A program made the position numbers and the translations under genes. The notes beneath the pieces are model-generated. The model saw nothing but the letters and a program-made list of their open reading frames with translations. It had not been told where the DNA came from and ran no database searches. From the NCBI GenBank assembly GCA_009869945.1, contig WIXG01000517.1:1-44365 (forward strand): 44,365 nucleotides of DNA, given 5' to 3'. This DNA comes from Mesaphorura yosii. Lineage: Eukaryota; Arthropoda; Collembola; Poduromorpha; Tullbergiidae. Below are positions 29,601 to 42,061 of the stretch, piece after piece; the stretch's first letter is position 1, and each line of letters begins with the position of its first letter.

Positions 29601-32600
29601 CCGGGGCTGGCTGAGAAGAAAGCTGACAATGCAGCACACCTGCCAGAAAAAAACTGCCGGGTGAATTATGAAAAGTTTCCGTATTTTCTTTCGTTATTAA
29701 AGCACTGGGAAATGAAATTGATTTTCCAGGAATTCGGGTTTATGCGGTTAAAAATGAAATTGGCTTTCTTTTCTTTCGACTTCGGCTGTGCGATACGGTG
29801 CCCGTCTTCTGATGCCCTTTTTGACCGCGACGTAGATTTCATTCGCCACATCGCCGCTACGCCAGGACCACAAAAATTGTTTTGGCTCAGCTCGGCACGG
29901 GTACATTGACTTCAGTTTGAGGTCATTTGATAAATTCACAAATCCTAAAATAACACAGAAACCTCAACAAGTTTTGCTGAGCGAGAGTATTCAAACCGTT
30001 GTGTCAATTTTGCAGGAGCAAAAGTTAATTGAATTTGTTCTATTTCACAATGTTACAGTCCTCGTGCTCAATTAATTTCTTGGAACGAACTTTAACACAG
30101 AGGAGCCAGAGCCAGATCAAAACAAAACAAGCAAAATGCAAAAAGGGCCGACTATGAATGCAGTAAAAGCAGAGATGGAGATAAGAATCAGAATCATGGT
30201 CATCCATCTTCATCTCCATTTCAGTGCTACGCGGACTGCGAACACGAGAACGCCTGCCTTCACCTTGGCTGACTGAAGCTTTACGCAAAGGTAGCGAAGG
30301 TATCGTGATAAATGATGAAGCAATTCTTGGAAAGATAGAACCATGTCATTGCAATGACATACGCAGATGCAGAACACAGTCCATTAAATAAATGTCATGG
30401 ACGCGAGAGGCGAGGCAAGATGCAAGATGCGAGATTCCCAAGAAAGAAGGTAATCAGAACTCTTCTTCTCCTGTGTATTCTGCGTACTGCGTGAGTTCTT
30501 TTGTAAGCAAATTGAAATTGAAACAGTTTAGGGATTGCTGTTCTGAGAAAATCTTGAGCATTCATAATGCGAGCATGATGATCACGATTTGGAGTACGCC
30601 GAATGCAACGCCGCAGTGTTGTATGGTGATGAGTTTTGAGCCTTAATGCACGAGTAGGAGCACGAGTGGAATGCGAGTCCCTGAAAGTGTTTAAAATATT
30701 TAAAGTGTTTACTTCTTACAGAGGCACGATTCTCGTGAATTCATAATTCGTGATCATGCCTAATTTCTGAGGGCTGAGAACTGGGACTCGGGGCCTTCAG
30801 TGTCGGAACTTGCTGCATTGTGGACCGAATCTTGGCCTGTACGTTATTCGTTGACGTCTTCATCTTTTAGTCTCTTCTGCGTGGGGCACGACGACTCGAG
30901 GGCAGCGAAATGTCAAGGCATCGTGCAAACTACGATTCCTGAAACTGATTTAAAGACCGGGCAGAATTTCTGGAACTCAACAATCTTGAAACGGTGGCCG
31001 TGCAGTTGAATCTGTGTTGAGGTGCGTGTCAGTCATCAGCGTTGTATATTGTATCATTTACCTAATGGATTTGCGATACTTGCTTTGATAAGATGGATTA
31101 AGAATTGAAGCGAGCTAAGTTGCTTATTAGCTTTTATTGCTGCTGCTGGGTGGTGCATTTCTTCGAAATTCGACTGCTTTCAGGTCGAATCGAGAGTTGA
31201 TCCGGCCAGATTTCTGATTGAAATCCTCCGCACGTGCATTTCTCATTAGCTGCATGTCGAACACGATACACGATAACACGATGCGAGAGTAACAAGCTGA
31301 GAACACAATTAAGACACGCATACAACAATCATAACGATTATCATTGTTAATCTTTAATTTCTCACTAAGATCTCACAATCTTGTTTCTGAGTATTGCTGT
31401 ATTGCTTGCGATTGCGCGCATAGTAAGTTTGCCACCAACAAACCACACACCAACCACTTGTGCATGATAACATACAATCAGTGCCAGTGCTTAGTGTTTA
31501 AGAAATTAAAGCCAATTCTGGCGAACTAGCAGCGAAAAGTGTCATGTCATCATCACAGCTCGCACCACCAGCGCAGTGGCAGGCAGGAGTGCGGGGCCCG
31601 CAACAATGCGTAATTATGATGAATTCTTTATCCTCATTATGCGCGTGTTTATGAGCTCAGCTCAGTTTCAGTTTCCAGGTAAAGAGTAAAGAGGCTTTTG
31701 TTGCGAATGCGACCTAACCTAAAGCGTTGGTTCGTTTACCACTTACCACCCATTAAACATTCTTTGCAGCTGATCTTCCCTTCGTCTTCTTCCATTTCAC
31801 AATTCACAAGAACAATTACACGACACTTTTTGCATGCATGATGCATATAGCGTAATTCATATTCGTATTTTGTAAGCATAAGTCCATTTACGCGTACTTT
31901 GTTAGTACTTTGGTGTTCTTTATCTCGAATCCTAGAATTCTTGGAGATTTTCCTTTCTTCGCGTTCCTCGAGCGTTTGAATAATGGATTTTACCTGGGAA
32001 TTCTGGAGGGAAGGCAGGCAGGCCCTTCCTTTTACTACCCGTAAGCGCAACTAATGCATAATGGGTCCGTAAAGCGTCTAACATCTTCCCGCATCAATTT
32101 TAATCCAAATTCTGATGAGTCATAATCCAGACAGCAGGCAGGCTGGCTCGGTCGGACCTCAGAAGAATCCGACTTCAGGATAAAGGCTTGCCTTGCTTTG
32201 CCATTATACTGGCAGCCGTGGCCGTGCTGTGTTTCGGCGAATTACTTCAATTTCATCTTTCATTATTCGAAACTGTGAAAGTCATTGTTGTAGTGCAGTT
32301 CATTTACTGCACGGCGTTAACAGCAAAAGGCATCAGGTAGGGGAACACAAGCACAAAAACAAACGCAGCACCCCTTCAATTCTTCGAACTCGGCTGTGGT
32401 ATGGCTTGGCTTGGCGGCTTGAATTGGGCTCTTTGGAATTCTTGGAAATTGTGATACCAGACACTGAGGGAGAGGCTTGGAAAAAGATAAGCGTTTGTAC
32501 CTGATTTTCCTTTTGGGTTTGTTCTGATCCTATACGAAACAAAACGCAATCTTTACTTTTTACCCGCATTTCACTGGAGTTTGTAAATCCAGTCTACGGC

Positions 32601-32622
32601 ATGAAGGACTTTGCTAAAGCGC

Positions 32623-32799
32623 CCTAAACCCAGGGTGTGAAAAAATCATGATTTTTTCGAAAAAATCCGATAATTGTCGGATAGTTATCAATGATAATTA
32701 TCAATCGATAATTATCCGACTAGCCCTCAACATTAGGGGGTCGGATAATTATCAATGATAATTATCAATGGATAATTATCAGCGCACCCTGCCTAAACC
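32623..32799. repeat. 8-bp target-site duplication CCTAAACC flanking a MITE
   Basis: CCTAAACC occurs directly before (32623-32630) and directly after (32792-32799) the element. An exact 8-bp duplication is the signature of hAT-superfamily transposition. Confidence 0.85.
32631..32791. mobile_element. 161-bp hAT-type MITE (non-autonomous)
   Basis: Begins CAGGGTGTG and ends CGCACCCTG, giving short imperfect terminal inverted repeats (CAGGGTGYG), and is flanked by a perfect 8-bp duplication. It encodes nothing. Inside are a 20-bp perfect palindrome (32639-32658) and two direct copies of a 41-bp unit (32676-32716 and 32740-32780, two differences). Each unit is built from GATAATTATC, itself a palindrome. 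The size, termini and duplication fit a MITE mobilised by a hAT transposase encoded elsewhere. The exact duplication suggests a fairly recent insertion. Confidence 0.85.
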
Positions 32800-34640
32800 T
32801 AAGACTTAAGCGTCTAATTTAAGCCAAGTGAAGGAGAGATGATGCATAGAAGAATTGAAGGGTGATTCATTCGCACTTGTATGTTATAAACGTGTGTGAA
32901 CCAACACAAAGTCAATTCATTTGATAAGCCATCAAATCAAAGTCAAAGCAATTTCATGGAAATCGGCATCCTGCTGGTGACTGGCTTGCCTTTTACTTTA
33001 TAGCTTTCTCCTTCTCCACATTGCTCTAAAACTCTTGATTGTATTCAGCCTCAGCCAAGCCACAACAGATGCCCAAACGCAATACATCGGCAGCCTAAGG
33101 CTAAACATGGTGGTAAACAGTTCCTAAGAACGCAATCAAATTCACAGTGAATGTGGTTTCAGCTTTCAAGTGTTAACTAACTCGCATGGCTTGAATAAAC
33201 AGAGCAACAGTGGCTTCAATGAATTCTAGTCTGAAATCTGACCACACACTCAATACAAATACAAGCAGAAATTATGCACGAGGCTGGTGGCACATCTGTC
33301 CAAATAATCCAAAATATGAGCGTGCTCCGGTGAATCATGGCTTCATAAATACACACAATGGACTTGGAACTGGAATTGGGTGGTAAACTTGCTTGTCTTG
33401 TCAGAGCAGATGGTTCAACCAATTTGTCACTCTGAGCATGCCATGCATCCATGCATATTTGATGAAGACAATGAAAATGCTGTTCTGCTACTACTGCTTA
33501 ATGGACATGGTATCCATCCTGGATTCGTGGAACTCGGTGTTTGTATTTGGAATTTGGGGTCCGAGAGACATACGACTCAAACGAGAGCGTGAGGCGTGAA
33601 TTGTGAATGAGGCTGACTGAAGCATTACGCATGTCTACTCATGCTAATCTAGCTCGTGTGATGCTGGAGGGATGAAAGTGCGAAATGAAATTCACACTAC
33701 GACCGGATAAATGCAACAAAACAACACAAAACACACCTTGGATTCCTGGAATTGTTAATGGAACAATTTTGTACTCACACTCAGGCCGTCAGGCCAAATA
33801 TACTTCGTGCGTGAATGTAATAAAAGGTATGCGTATGCGCAATGGCACGGCAGAAGGGTGGAGTGTGGATTAATTGACATTATCCGGTACGAATGAAACG
33901 AGAACGAGGAGTTTACTCGTAAACGTTCACAATACGAAGAAATCCGTGAAAAAATGTAATTCATTTCCGTTCTGTTCCCTGCACTAGCATTTGAATGTAC
34001 AGGAATCTTAAATTCCTTTACAATCTGCGCTTATTTTCGTAATTGCAGTGTGCCAGGCATTAAATTGAGTAGCTTGTGATTCTTATTCTTTAGGCAGTGT
34101 TCCAATTACTCAGTTACACCTGTACTAAACTGATCCAAGTTAAAGATTCGTGGAAAAGCGAGCGACAGCGACTGACGTTACACTTAAATTCTTAGTCAAT
34201 TGGGACTGGTAACTGGCACTGGCATCCGGTTACTCCTCACACCACACTAAGCTTTGACCACTGCCACACCATTTCGTTTTTTCACCGTATCGTAATCGTA
34301 ATTCATTCACAATACGCAGAATCGATACAAAAAGCGTGTAGGGCTCTTTGCCTTTGTCTCTTCATGAGGAGAACGCTATTAATCGTGTGCCTACCTGAGA
34401 TAAAGACGTAGGATTAATTAAGAGCGAAACGCCTCATTCTTTTAGCGCAATCACTTTTCCTTTGAACCACCTCATTTATTATGGCCGTGGCGGTGCAGCG
34501 CGTCGCGGCGCGGCGGCTTCATTGCGTATGGGACAAATAAGAGCAGGCTCAGACCAAGACCGAGACACTTTCTAATTAAACGATTCAGAGAAGAAGAAAA
34601 GAGGAATGCAGTGCAGGCGCAGACAGGCAAACAAATTCAA

Positions 34641-34841
34641 ATGAAACCATCTGCGATCTTCGAGCTGCAGCAGGCACAGGTGGCGAACATGACGAGAATA
34701 TACAACGGAGCGCAGTCCAGCATCAGCTACGGCGTGCCGCTGCAGAAATTCAAAGAAGACAGCACTTTAAATTGTGAAACGTTCCACGAATTTCTATTAC
34801 GGATTCGTTCAGATGAAAGAATTAGGCGCGGCGGGGACTGA
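34641..34841 (+). CDS. candidate small ORF or exon of unknown function
   Basis: A 66-codon ATG frame inside a frame that is open from at least 34503. The codons from 34641 to about 34763 prefer G or C in third position, unlike surrounding non-coding DNA, and the peptide (FELQQAQVANMTRIYNG...) is not low complexity. A strong GTAAGT donor lies at 34848, 6 nt after the stop, so this may be a 5' exon of an alternative transcript. I do not recognise the product, and nothing downstream clearly continues it. Confidence 0.25.
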   Translation: MKPSAIFELQQAQVANMTRIYNGAQSSISYGVPLQKFKEDSTLNCETFHEFLLRIRSDERIRRGGD

Positions 34842-35348
34842 AGCCGTAAGTAATTTATGTAAAGCGCCTCGCCTCGCCTGGCGTTTGAGGCTGTGCTGTG
34901 CTGTCTCTTGTCTTTTCATCTTTCATGTTGATTACGATTACGGAGAATTAATTTACCTTTCCTTTCCTGGTATGCAATGAACTGAACCAATTCTTGGAAT
35001 ACACTCCGTGATGAAGGAAACTGGCTGGAGGCTCATTGCACGTACCAGCAAATAAACTTCGCCGGAATGCGGCAGCGGCAGATGAAAGAGAATTCTGATT
35101 TATTCATATTCTAAATCTGCGGATTCTGGAATATTTCGTCGAATTTTCATTTTAATCAAGGCTCAAGACCCGGTTGAGCCCAACATTCATCGACATATTG
35201 GTAAAAGAATAACTTAAAAGCTCAGAATTATATCACATGTAATTAAGCTAAGATAAATTAGGACAAGATATCACAATAAATAAAAGTCGTCACCAGAAGC
35301 AGCAGTTGATCGTGATCAGGGCGAGGCGGGGGCAAAGAGCGTGGCGAT

Positions 35349-35712
35349 TTACTTTCCGTAGTGGCCACCTCCGTGATGGTTTCCTCCATGGTGGTTTCCT
35401 CCATGGTGGTTGCCGCCATGATGGTTGCCGCCGCCTGGATAATATCCACCGCCACCACCTCCATGATGGTTGCCGCCACCTGGATAATATCCGCCACCTC
35501 CGTGATGGTTGCCACCATGACCGCCCCCGTACCGATTTCCTCCAGCAGGCTCTGCGAATATGTCAAATCAAAAATGTACTCTTTGAACTCCTTGAACTTT
35601 GAATACTCTCAACTCAATGGAAAATCTAAGCAATCTTAAACTTACCTGGAAGTGCGAAAGCTGCTCCTAGGATGCAGATTGCGATGAAGAGGATAATCTT
35701 GGTGAAATCCAT
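35349..35712 (-). CDS. secreted Gly/His-rich peptide
   Basis: Two exons on the minus strand, 35712-35646 and 35551-35349 (phase 1), encode 89 residues. Residues 1-21 form a classical signal peptide (MDFTKIILFIAICILGAAFA). The mature part is almost entirely Gly, His and Asn with two GYYPGGGNHH units and tandem NHHGG repeats. It contains no Cys, so it is not a disulfide peptide. Composition resembles Gly/His-rich antifungal or cuticle-associated peptides of arthropods (holotricin/tenecin-3 style) and should bind Zn/Cu/Ni ions, but no family assignment is possible. A TATA box lies about 84 bp upstream of the ATG. The next gene, AGPS, is divergent, 1.5 kb away. Confidence 0.8.
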
Positions 35713-35795
35713 CTTAGTTATTAGTTCACTGATTTGTCAAGATTCTACTACTTTGCGTAAGATGAGTTGCTTGAAATCTGTACGGAAAATTGTCA

Positions 35796-35803
35796 TATTT
35801 ATA
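35796..35803 (-). promoter_or_regulatory. TATA box of the Gly/His-rich peptide gene
   Basis: TATAAATA on the minus strand, 84 bp upstream of the start codon. Confidence 0.55.
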
Positions 35804-37251
35804 CCAAAAAATATCTGGCACAGCGTCGCTTGAAGGCGGCATTGCCACTTTGCTCCGTGCGTATTTAATGTCATTGAAACTTGCTCTCAAACTTGCTTGA
35901 CTTGTAAACAATGAGCACTCGCCTTCTACTGTCTATCGTGTGTCGTCACTTATGATTTAATTATTCATGAGATGAAGATGACGTTAATTGATGCCTGATG
36001 ATATTAATTTCACTTAATGTACAAATGTACGCGGCATAATTAATTAGTGCAATTCAGTCAGGCTCTGACGCACAGTGTGGCATTCGGGTCGCAGAAAATG
36101 AAGGCTTTCGTAAGAACTAAGTTTATGAATAGAAAGAATAATTAAGGAAGCAGGAATCGTGTGATAATTGTTGATGTTTCTAATAGCAAGGCATTTATGT
36201 TCAAGGTTGGAGTATGAAACCAAATTCAACATCAAGTACCCAGCTCGAAAGCTTGTCTGGGACGAAGCCGTAGTGCAGTCGGGAAAGAGCGGATGTACAG
36301 TTTACACAGAATAAGGTATGGATATTATTTACAGCTCAAAAAGTGGAGTGTTATCTGGGCAATTCACAGGACAATGATCTGGCAAACTCACCTTTGTCAT
36401 TTCCTTTGCATTCTTTATGAAGAAGTTTGGACTAGGACTAGGATCAGCTTCTATGCATTATTTACGTTCAACAAGATAACTAAGTCAGGAGCCATGACCT
36501 CATGACCCATGTCCTTTGTTCTTTGGTTGAATCTACAAGGAGTATCGCATCGATTAGCTGGGCTTCAGTTATTTATGGGCAGCGTATGTCCAAGTTTGTC
36601 CATTTCAGTTTGCTAGCAACATTTTAGTGACTTTAGTTAATTTCAAGTATCCAGTTGTCCATCGTTGGTCGTCCAACTGCTGTCAACGAACCAACCTTCG
36701 ATATGGAGAAATTGATCCGATTGATAACAATTGCAGGACATTTTCAGAACTATGGGCACTGCCTACAGTGCTTAACTGAAGTGAGAGTTGACAAAAGGGT
36801 ACACCAGCCAGGACGAAGGTCAAAAACGCGAAGTGAGCCACGAAGATCTTCGTAAGTTCCATACTGCTGAATGATGATCTCTTTAACAGATGAGCGAGGG
36901 CGACAAGATAAAAAAAACAAGCATAATACACAGAAAAGGAAAGTTGCAGCAGTGTCAGTTGCCGGTTTTATTGATTCTTTTCAAATTCAGAGATGCGTTA
37001 ACCAGCGAGTCAGTTTAAAACTGCAGTCGTCAGTTCCGGTGAGGAGTTACCTATCTTCTAGTCTTTTAACAAATATCTGTGAAGCTTGAAGTTACAGAGT
37101 TTTAACTATTCACTTCTGCGCCCTTCTCCTTAGGCATTTATCTCTTTAAATCGGCTTTTAAGGCACGTTGACTTGATTTAGCAGTTAGTCAGTTAGCATA
37201 TTATTAGTCAGCCCAACTTAGTCAAAACAATAAGCAACTATTAATGCAAGC
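35804..37251. other. intergenic region between the Gly/His-rich peptide and AGPS genes
   Basis: No gene confirmed. The segment 36651-36850 is open after a possible acceptor and ends at a good GTAAGT donor, but no downstream acceptor continues the frame. The frames at 36173-36320 and 36871-37089 also lack recognisable content. No TATA box is evident for AGPS. Confidence 0.5.

Positions 37252-37255
<4 letters not shown>
37244..37255 (+). promoter_or_regulatory. three-codon upstream ORF overlapping the AGPS start
   Basis: ATGCAAGCATGA: the uORF stop TGA (37253-37255) overlaps the AGPS ATG (37252-37254) in an ATGA arrangement. Ribosomes using the first ATG would stop on top of the main start, so it could tune AGPS translation. 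Confidence 0.45.
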
Positions 37256-39591
<2,336 letters not shown>

Positions 39592-39640
39592 AGAATTTGT
39601 GTTCTTTCATTGAAATGCAATTTATTGGACTAGACGATGT

Positions 39641-39646
39641 AATAAA
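39641..39646 (+). terminator. poly(A) signal of AGPS
   Basis: AATAAA 50 nt after the AGPS stop. Confidence 0.7.
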
Positions 39647-39744
39647 GCTTGTTATGATTTTTATTTTGATAACAGACAAATGTAGACGTTTTTCCTGTGG
39701 TTTTTCAACCGTGAAATTTGTAGGGAATTATTTGGAATGCATGG

Positions 39745-39750
39745 TTTATT
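39745..39750 (-). terminator. poly(A) signal of the GH19 chitinase gene
   Basis: AATAAA on the minus strand, about 41 nt after the stop. The two convergent genes' signals lie about 100 nt apart, with no overlap of coding sequence. Confidence 0.65.
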
Positions 39751-39790
39751 TCTTTCACCGTAATCAAATCAAAACAGCAAATAGGCACAA

Positions 39791-40922
39791 TTAAGCGTGG
39801 CAGTATCCGTCGCTGTCAGGCGGGATTGGCAGGTTAAGAATCGTCAGGATTTGCTTGTAGTGGTTGAATCGAAGCATCATGTTTTGTGAGTTGGGACCTC
39901 CGTCGCATTCAAGAGCTCCGTTGATGGCCTTCAGAGTGCCGCCAAAGGTACCGGCAACAGCATGGACGTTTGTGCTCCAAAACCAGGCAGCAGTCAACCA
40001 GCCAATCGCTGGATCATTCGCGACTTGATCGGGGTTCTGAATAAGACGATCGTCACCGTACAGGGATTGTGACGCTGCCTTGTAATTGTAGTCCCAGGTC
40101 AGCTGCAGCATTCCACGACCGTAGTAGACCACACCCGGTAAGCCACCGCTAATAAAAGTGAAAGCACGAGACACGAATTTAGCACACATTACACATCCTC
40201 ATAAAATTAGTCCAATATTGGTCATACGCATTGTTCGGGTACGCATTTCTGCACGCGTCCATATTCGTCTGGCAGTACTGCTCCTTTGTGTACTGGTATC
40301 CGACCGTTTCCCAGCAAGTGTGGGCCAAATACTTGGCAGCTTCGATTCGGGTACTGATTCCAGCTCGAGACAGGGAGTTGATGAATCCGTTGTAATAGCT
40401 CACGTCCGGATGTCCGCTCTTCGTGGCAGCAGCAGCGTTAAACTCGGACTGACTGATGAGTGCGCCTGAAATGAAATCAAGCGGCCGGAGTGATGTAATC
40501 AAATAACTTCAGTAATCTGAATGTCTTCAGGATGAATCACTAAATTACCTCCAGAGGATCCTTGAGTGGTTGTCGGACCTGGAGAAGAGGTGGTGGTTGG
40601 AGGCGGAGGTGGTGGCGCTGTCGTGCCTCCTCCGGAGCAGCCTGCGTTCGCAGGATAGTCGCAGTATTGTCCTCTATTATTCCATTCAGTTCCTGGAGGA
40701 CAGTCGCGAACCATCCACTGCCCATTCACGCATTGACTATATTGACTGCAAGTTGGTCCCGGTTGAAATCCGGACGTACATGCTGCGGAAGAATGTAAGT
40801 TCCAAAGATTAGGAGGCAATTCTGACACCCTGCAATATCGGTAAAGTTTTACCTTGGCCATAAACACAAGTTACTGCCAAAAGAAGCAGGGTGAAAACTT
40901 CAACGATCGTAGAGGACTGCAT
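39791..40922 (-). CDS. secreted chitinase: CBM14 chitin-binding domain + glycoside hydrolase family 19
   Basis: Endochitinase of the plant/bacterial-type GH19 family (inverting mechanism). Minus-strand exons 40922-40853, 40782-40549, 40465-40195 and 40148-39791 give 310 residues. Order: signal peptide (about 1-22); a six-Cys peritrophin-A/CBM14 domain (Cys 25-72, spacings 9, 5, 9, 12, 7); a Pro/Thr/Ser/Gly linker (73-102); the GH19 domain (103-310). The GH19 acid is Glu154 in HTCWETVGY, and the substrate-groove block VVYYGRGMLQLTWDYNY is well kept. The third intron, only 46 nt, uses a GTGTAA donor and was chosen because it alone restores the frame (FMRIGGLPGVVYYGRG). The 5' end has TATA plus an initiator. 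Likely roles are cuticle or gut chitin turnover, or defence against chitinous organisms. GH19 is patchy in animals, while the CBM14 half is typically animal. Confidence 0.94.
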
Positions 40923-41007
40923 GACTGACGCTGAAGCTTTTTTGTCTGAAGATACACCGAAGTGAAACGAGCTTGGTTAGACTTCGAAGACTGCTGATTA
41001 TTGTTCG

Positions 41008-41046
41008 ATCTGAGTTAAATTCCCAATTTTTCCATTCTATTTTATA
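41008..41046 (-). promoter_or_regulatory. core promoter of the GH19 chitinase gene: TATA box and initiator
   Basis: On the minus strand TATAAAATAG (41046-41037) is followed by CTCAGATC with the initiator A at 41011, 35 nt from the first T. This predicts a 5' UTR of about 90 nt. Confidence 0.6.
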
Positions 41047-42061
41047 CCCCCAGGCAGACTGGCGCCAGTAACCTCAGCCAGAACCCGAATCAATTGCAAT
41101 TATAACAGTTTATCAAGAATTGTGGTAAAATTCTTTAGTTTATTTATCAAAATCGATTGTGAATCGCAAATTAATCAAGAAATTGACGGCGAAGTCGTCA
41201 CAAATCACTTTGAATTAGCTCATGGTTCATCATTCTACAATACATCACACGAGAATTCCTTAAATTTACGATATTTGAACAAGTGACTGCTATCAGTCAA
41301 CAATTCCCATTCCGCAGAAAAAGACACATCTGCTGTTATTTATTGCAACCTCAGCCATATGGCTGATGGCCGTAAGAATCCATGGCTATTAAGGTTAAGC
41401 ACAAGCGGTTAGTTTCATATTTTAAACCATTTTTACAGCAGAAAGGGCAAAGTTAATCGGAAATGCTATTTAGTGCTTGAGTATATACCAAATACAGAGT
41501 ATCAGTCGATCACCAAATTCCAGGTATCAGATTCTGCACTCCACTGCAGTGAAATTCGAAGTATTTGCATTCGATAGAGCTGATGAGTGGTGATGCTGAT
41601 GGCGACTAATTGAATTCCAAGGAGTCCAAACTGCACAGGTACAGTAGAGAGGTGATGTCAGCTTTGAAGATAATTGGAGCGATAATTAAGTTGTCAGGGT
41701 TCGCAGTTCGTAGGCAGCGCAGTGACAGTCCTGACATTTTTTTAATGGCAAATCTTAATAGAATAATGCACCTAGTATTATGTATTAAGTGCTGAAAATA
41801 AAGGAGAGAGAAAATCACAACTTCAACTTTCAGTCATACGTGTTCTTTCCGTTGTTCCAACACGCACAGAGAAGCCATAAAACTGGAATACTGCTGTCAA
41901 GGTTCTTCTCGTAATTGTATTTGAGTATGTAAGCTCAATGATGTTTGTGTAACTTCAGATAAACCATTTATTAACTCCATGTTATTTTACTCATGTCATG
42001 AGATTACTAACAGATTACTTCAAAGAAGTCAAGGCAAGGGATAATAAAAATAATCACAATA
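41047..42061. other. intergenic region between the chitinase and the unrecognised gene
   Basis: No gene supported. On the plus strand a TATATA (41482-41487) is followed 22 nt later by a TCAGTCG initiator-like word, and AATAAA occurs at 41798-41803. An unannotated short non-coding transcript is possible but speculative. The frame at 41610-41795 lacks an ATG start and known motifs. Confidence 0.5.

Larger units (their letters stand above)
10316..34999. promoter_or_regulatory. field of STAT-type GAS palindromes (TTCYNRGAA) around the SOCS gene
   Basis: Hand count of TTCYNRGAA, first base of each 9-mer: 10316, 11406, 11675, 13107, 13399, 13767, 15627, 16020, 16171, 16670, 16787, 17911, 20098, 20619, 22642, 25392, 26772, 26832, 27480, 29221, 29724, 30077, 30324, 30541, 32439, 33743, 34991. 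That is 27 in about 25 kb, against roughly two expected from base composition alone. TTCTTGGAA or its complement accounts for 13 of them; this is the word of the classical beta-casein STAT5 site. Flanking bases differ between copies, so this is not one dispersed long repeat. SOCS2/CIS genes are known STAT feedback targets. Binding is an inference, and TTC..GAA words in general are also enriched here. Confidence 0.4.
25019..35348. other. 10-kb gene-poor region downstream of the SOCS gene
   Basis: No gene confidently supported. It contains a MITE (32631-32791), about a dozen TTCYNRGAA palindromes, short tandem repeats, one coding-like small ORF (34641-34841) and one possible minus-strand exon (31747-32002). 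The long overlapping frames at 28045-28614 have no recognisable content. Confidence 0.6.

Noticed and set aside
35258..35639. Open frames on both strands over the Gly/His-rich peptide gene
   Set aside because: Products of the GGN/CAY repeat in wrong frames. Only the spliced minus-strand frame starts with a signal peptide and has consistent splice phases.
36651..36850. Possible plus-strand exon between an acceptor and a GTAAGT donor
   Set aside because: The next plausible acceptor (before 36890) would bring an immediate in-frame stop, and the other frames contain stops; the peptide is unrecognised.
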